From JBBRHQ01 sp963781345 (lineage in GTDB: Bacteria; Actinomycetota; Thermoleophilia; Solirubrobacterales; 70-9), in assembly GCA_963781345.1 (NCBI GenBank), contig CAWAFQ010000005.1, positions 310,001 to 374,000 of the forward strand: a stretch of DNA of 64,000 nt, in the 5' to 3' direction. A program made the position numbers and the translations under genes. Below are positions 61,219 to 64,000 of the stretch, piece after piece. Each line of letters opens with the position of its first letter. Position 1 is the first letter of the stretch. Below the pieces are notes generated by a model. It was not told where the DNA came from and made no database searches. It worked only from the letters and a program-made list of their open reading frames with translations.

Positions 61219-62825
61219 GAAGTTCCCCCGGCAGGCTGTTGGCGATGTGCCCGAGGCGGGCCTCTCCGGCGCCACCGTCGACAAGGACCGAGTTGACGCG
61301 GAAGCCGGTGCGAAGCCGGTCGAGCCGGCTGAAATGAACGGGTGCGCGCCTGCGGCGCGACGAAGCGGATCAGGGTCAGGCGCCCGACCCTCACCCGGCC
61401 GACCTGGTGGAAGTCGGCCGGTAGCCCGGGGAGCGAGCCCGCCAACCGCGGCTTGGCGACGACGTCGATCTCCCTGGCCGCGGACCCGGCCGGAGTAGAC
61501 ACGCTGGCACGTCGTTGTCGGAGGTAGAACTCGAGCGGGTCGGCGGCGAGCTTCCAGGCGACGACGGCGCGGGCGTGCCCGGAGGTGTCGATCTTGGCGG
61601 CAAGGTCGCGCCAATCGGGCCGCTGCAGACTTGGGGTCCGGGCGACATGGACGTCGAAGGCGAGCCAGTAGGCGCAGAGCACGACCGCGAGCGCGAGGCC
61701 GGCGAGGCGCAGGCGGGGAGCGGCGAGACCGACACCGACGACCGCGAGCAGGGGAACCAGCGCGGGCAGCAGGTTGCGGGCGATTACGTAGTCCTTGCCG
61801 GCGAACGCCGCGGCGACGGCGAGCAGCACTGTTCCGCCGCCGACAACGACTCCGACGGACGCCCCGCGTCTCCCCGCGCTCGCCCGCCAGCAGTGCCAGC
61901 CCGAGCCCGAGCGAGGACGATCAGCTCCCGGGACCATGGCATACCCGTTGCGGGGCTTGTGGCCGATCACCTGGCCGGTCTCGCCGATCATGAAGCTGGC
62001 GGCGGTGTCCAGCGCCCGGGTCGGCAGCGGGCTGTTGGAGATCCAGCCGATGTGGTGGGGGTTGACCTGGGCGAGGGCCAGCGGGGTCAGCAGCAGGCCC
62101 GTCGCCGCGATCCCCGCGACGGCCATCAGGACCCCGAGCCGGAGCCTGGTCGCGACCAGCAGCCAGGCGGCCTCGATCGCGACCGGAAAGGCGGCGAAGT
62201 AGTGGCTGGACAGCGCCAGCGCCGAGAACAGCGACCACAGCGCCAGGTCCCAGGCGTCGCCGCTGCGGCGGGCGCGGAGGAAGAAGAGCAGCGAGGCGGC
62301 GCAGAGCAGGACCAGCAGGGCGTAGGAGCGAGCCTCCTGCGAGTACCAGATCAGCATCGGGTTGAGCGCCACCAGCGCGGCTGTGATCAGGCCGGCCCTG
62401 CGGCTCAGCAGCTCCTTGCCGATCAGGTAGGCGAGCGGGATCGTCGCCGCCCCGAACAGCGCCGAGAGCGAGCGCAGCCCCGCTTCGCCCGTGCCGAAGA
62501 GCTTCGACCAGCCCCAGGCGAGGACGTAGTAGAGGGGCGGATTCGACTCACTCGCCCTGACCTCGCGCAACATGTGGATGAAGCTTCCGGGCAGGACCCG
62601 CGCGGCGGTGATCACCTCGTCGTGGTGGTAACTCTGCAGGCCGAGGGTTGAGAAACGGACCGCGATCCCCACGCCGGTTATCCCCAGAAGCGCCCACAAA
62701 ACCATGGAATCGGCGCGCGGCAGCCACCGCGCCGACGCCGGCGCGGCAAGAGCGTGTCCTGGGGGGCAGCGGTCGCGGTTTCCACCACCCTGAACGTTGC
62801 AGACAGCGTCTAACCGGCGCGTCAA
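61215..62825 (-). CDS. GT39-like membrane glycosyltransferase (possible local frameshifts)
   Basis: A multispanning protein of up to 536 residues similar to protein O-mannosyltransferase/ArnT-type GT39 enzymes, which use polyprenyl-phosphate sugars outside the membrane. The first loop has LGLQSYHHDEVITAARVL (the acidic catalytic residue) and ESNPPLYYVLAWGWSKLFG. About ten helices follow, with LNPMLIWYSQEARSYALLVL. The stretch ADRPRSGSGWHCWRASAGRR and the last ~45 Arg/Pro-rich residues look out of frame, suggesting compensating indels. The start is TTG 62825 at the longest; MVLWALLGI at 62705 is an alternative. Confidence 0.8.
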   Translation of the reverse strand: MTRRLDAVCNVQGGGNRDRCPPGHALAAPASARWLPRADSMVLWALLGITGVGIAVRFSTLGLQSYHHDEVITAARVLPGSFIHMLREVRASESNPPLYYVLAWGWSKLFGTGEAGLRSLSALFGAATIPLAYLIGKELLSRRAGLITAALVALNPMLIWYSQEARSYALLVLLCAASLLFFLRARRSGDAWDLALWSLFSALALSSHYFAAFPVAIEAAWLLVATRLRLGVLMAVAGIAATGLLLTPLALAQVNPHHIGWISNSPLPTRALDTAASFMIGETGQVIGHKPRNGYAMVPGADRPRSGSGWHCWRASAGRRGASVGVVVGGGTVLLAVAAAFAGKDYVIARNLLPALVPLLAVVGVGLAAPRLRLAGLALAVVLCAYWLAFDVHVARTPSLQRPDWRDLAAKIDTSGHARAVVAWKLAADPLEFYLRQRRASVSTPAGSAAREIDVVAKPRLAGSLPGLPADFHQVGRVRVGRLTLIRFVAPQARTRSFQPARPASHRLPRQLGPCRRWRRRGPPRAHRQQPAGGTS

Positions 62826-62876
62826 ATGGCGGTTAAGAGAGTCTAAAAGGCTGCATTTCGCACTCTCGTCGTTTGC

Positions 62877-64000
62877 TCACGGAGTGCAGGCGTTCTTCGG
62901 CATCGGGTGGTTGGGGCCATAGGATTGGGGCAGGGCTGCGGCGCTGTCGCCCCAGGCCGGGTTGGGGCGACTGTCGAGCTGGTAGGTGAGGCGGGCTCCG
63001 CGCGCCAGCGCGCACCAGGTGGTCCACGGCCGGCCGTAGGCATGACCGTTGAAGCGCATGCCCTCGATGTATGGGTTCTTGGCCGAGGCGGCGGTGGCGG
63101 TTATCAGGACCCGCTTGCCGCCGTGGAGACGGATCGTTGCGTGGCGGAACAGGGGGCTGCCGATCGCGAGCAGGCCGACCCCGGGCACCTCGGGATAGAG
63201 GCCGAGGGCCCCGAAGACGTACCAGGAGCCGAGCTCGCCGAGGTCGTCGTTGCCCGGGTAACCCGCGGGAGAGGTGTTGTAGAGGCGGAGGATCGCCCTG
63301 CGGACGGCTGACTGCGTCTTGAACGGCCGCCGGGACCAGTCATAGAGCCAGGGGACGTTGAGGTTCGGCTCGTTGCCGAGCAGCGCATGGCTGGTGTGGG
63401 TGGCACCGACGCTGCCGTTGAGCCGCCGCAGGAAGTAGTCGAGACGCCGGGTCGCGACCGTCCTGTTGCCCATCGCCCGGAAGAGGCCGGCGGGGTCGTG
63501 CGGAACCATCCAGGTGTACTGGAACGAGTTCCCCTCGACGAAGCCGCCCCCGCGGAGGTTGTCGTAGTGGCGGTAGAAGGCACCGCTGGAGAAACGCGGC
63601 TCGACCTTGCGGCTGTGGGGATTGAATAGCTTGCGCCAGTTGCCGGCTCGGCGGATGAATTGGCGGTAAACCGATCGATTGCCGGTGAAGCGGGCGGCGA
63701 ACTGCGAGATCGCGAAATCATCGGTGGCGTATTCGAGCGTGGCCGCCGCCGAGGCCCAGACCGAGTCCGGCCTGCCGTAGATCGAGTTGGCGTTGCGGCG
63801 GTTGACATCGAGGTCGTAGGGCACGTAGCCGAGGGCGCCGTAGCGGTCCAGGCCCTGGCGCTCGAGATAGTGGTCGCCACTGGCGCGGCAGGGATCGGCT
63901 GCGCCGCGGACCATCGCCGCCAGGGCGGGGCCCGGATCGAAGCCGGAGGCGCCGAAGGCGGCTGCCGAGGCGATGATCGGGTCGGCCGGGTCGCCGACCA
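62877..64000 (-). CDS. Glycoside hydrolase family 92 alpha-mannosidase, C-terminal part (runs off the window)
   Basis: The last ~374 residues of a GH92 exo-alpha-mannosidase, a calcium-dependent inverting enzyme that is usually secreted. Visible are GYVPYDLDVNRRNANSIYGR, SVWASAAATLEYATDDFAIS, GFVEGNSFQYTWMVPHDPAG and the family signature AGYPGNDDLGELGSWYVFGA with GLYPEVPGVG (catalytic-base Asp region). It ends with PYIEGMRFNGHAYGRPWTTW. The frame is open to 64000 (reading VGDPADPIIASAAAFGASGF upstream of 63914), so the gene continues beyond the window. Confidence 0.93.
   Translation of the reverse strand, partial: VGDPADPIIASAAAFGASGFDPGPALAAMVRGAADPCRASGDHYLERQGLDRYGALGYVPYDLDVNRRNANSIYGRPDSVWASAAATLEYATDDFAISQFAARFTGNRSVYRQFIRRAGNWRKLFNPHSRKVEPRFSSGAFYRHYDNLRGGGFVEGNSFQYTWMVPHDPAGLFRAMGNRTVATRRLDYFLRRLNGSVGATHTSHALLGNEPNLNVPWLYDWSRRPFKTQSAVRRAILRLYNTSPAGYPGNDDLGELGSWYVFGALGLYPEVPGVGLLAIGSPLFRHATIRLHGGKRVLITATAASAKNPYIEGMRFNGHAYGRPWTTWCALARGARLTYQLDSRPNPAWGDSAAALPQSYGPNHPMPKNACTP

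Overview
This is a high-GC, gene-dense bacterial chromosome segment. Most likely it is an actinobacterium of the Thermoleophilia type (Solirubrobacterales or Gaiellales), inferred from GTG/TTG start codons, F420-type LLM oxidoreductase, class II NrdJ with NrdR, PIN and Phd families, and many secreted beta-propellers. Protein-family calls come from motifs read by eye; no database was searched. No stretch longer than 300 bases lacks a gene or a named feature.

Layout. 1-10,075 (minus strand) is the core transcription-translation cluster rpmG-secE-nusG-rplK-rplA-[VOC protein]-[secreted propeller]-rplJ-rplL-rpoB-rpoC, with two unusual insertions between rplA and rplJ and an L10-leader-like attenuator before rplJ. 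10.1-18.1 kb holds an acyl-CoA dehydrogenase, tRNA-Thr(GGT), a MerR regulator divergent from a Baeyer-Villiger-type monooxygenase, and a cluster of threonine aldolase, SDR and a DUF6421-like protein divergent from an Lrp/AsnC regulator. 18.2-27.6 kb holds tRNA-Tyr flanked by broken genes, the primary sigma factor, folE2, pgsA, an MMPL transporter, tatA with two Tat-exported ferritin-like proteins, a uracil-DNA glycosylase, a lipoprotein and a thioesterase. 28.4-29.4 kb is a 936-bp insertion in tRNA-Thr(CGT): a Phd-PIN toxin-antitoxin pair bounded by a perfect 43-bp repeat of the tRNA 3' half.

29.4-44.0 kb carries a two-component system, a GT2/DUF2304 pair, holB-tmk-topA (topA of archaeal type), a sugar epimerase, a siroheme-synthase-like gene, hemolysin III and nrdR-nrdJ. 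44.1-52.1 kb is rich in secreted proteins (a triplicated Cys-repeat protein, a PI-PLC-like enzyme, an FG-GAP propeller), plus a Rieske oxygenase and a second sigma-70 factor with a clear promoter. 52.1-59.9 kb holds two oxidoreductases, a second two-component system and an envelope module (lipoprotein propeller, kelch protein, phosphoesterase). Two of these genes share a TTCAGG-N5-TTCAGG element about 22 bases before their start codons. 59.9-64.0 kb is a surface-glycosylation block (polyprenyl-phosphate sugar synthase, GtrA, GT39) next to a GH92 alpha-mannosidase that runs off the window.

Two properties cut across the window. Single-base frameshifts break otherwise well-conserved genes, sparsely up to 52.9 kb and very densely from 52.9 to 61.2 kb, which suggests sequence error near a contig end at least as much as real decay. 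Several genes have a -10 hexamer six or seven bases before the start codon, implying leaderless transcripts.
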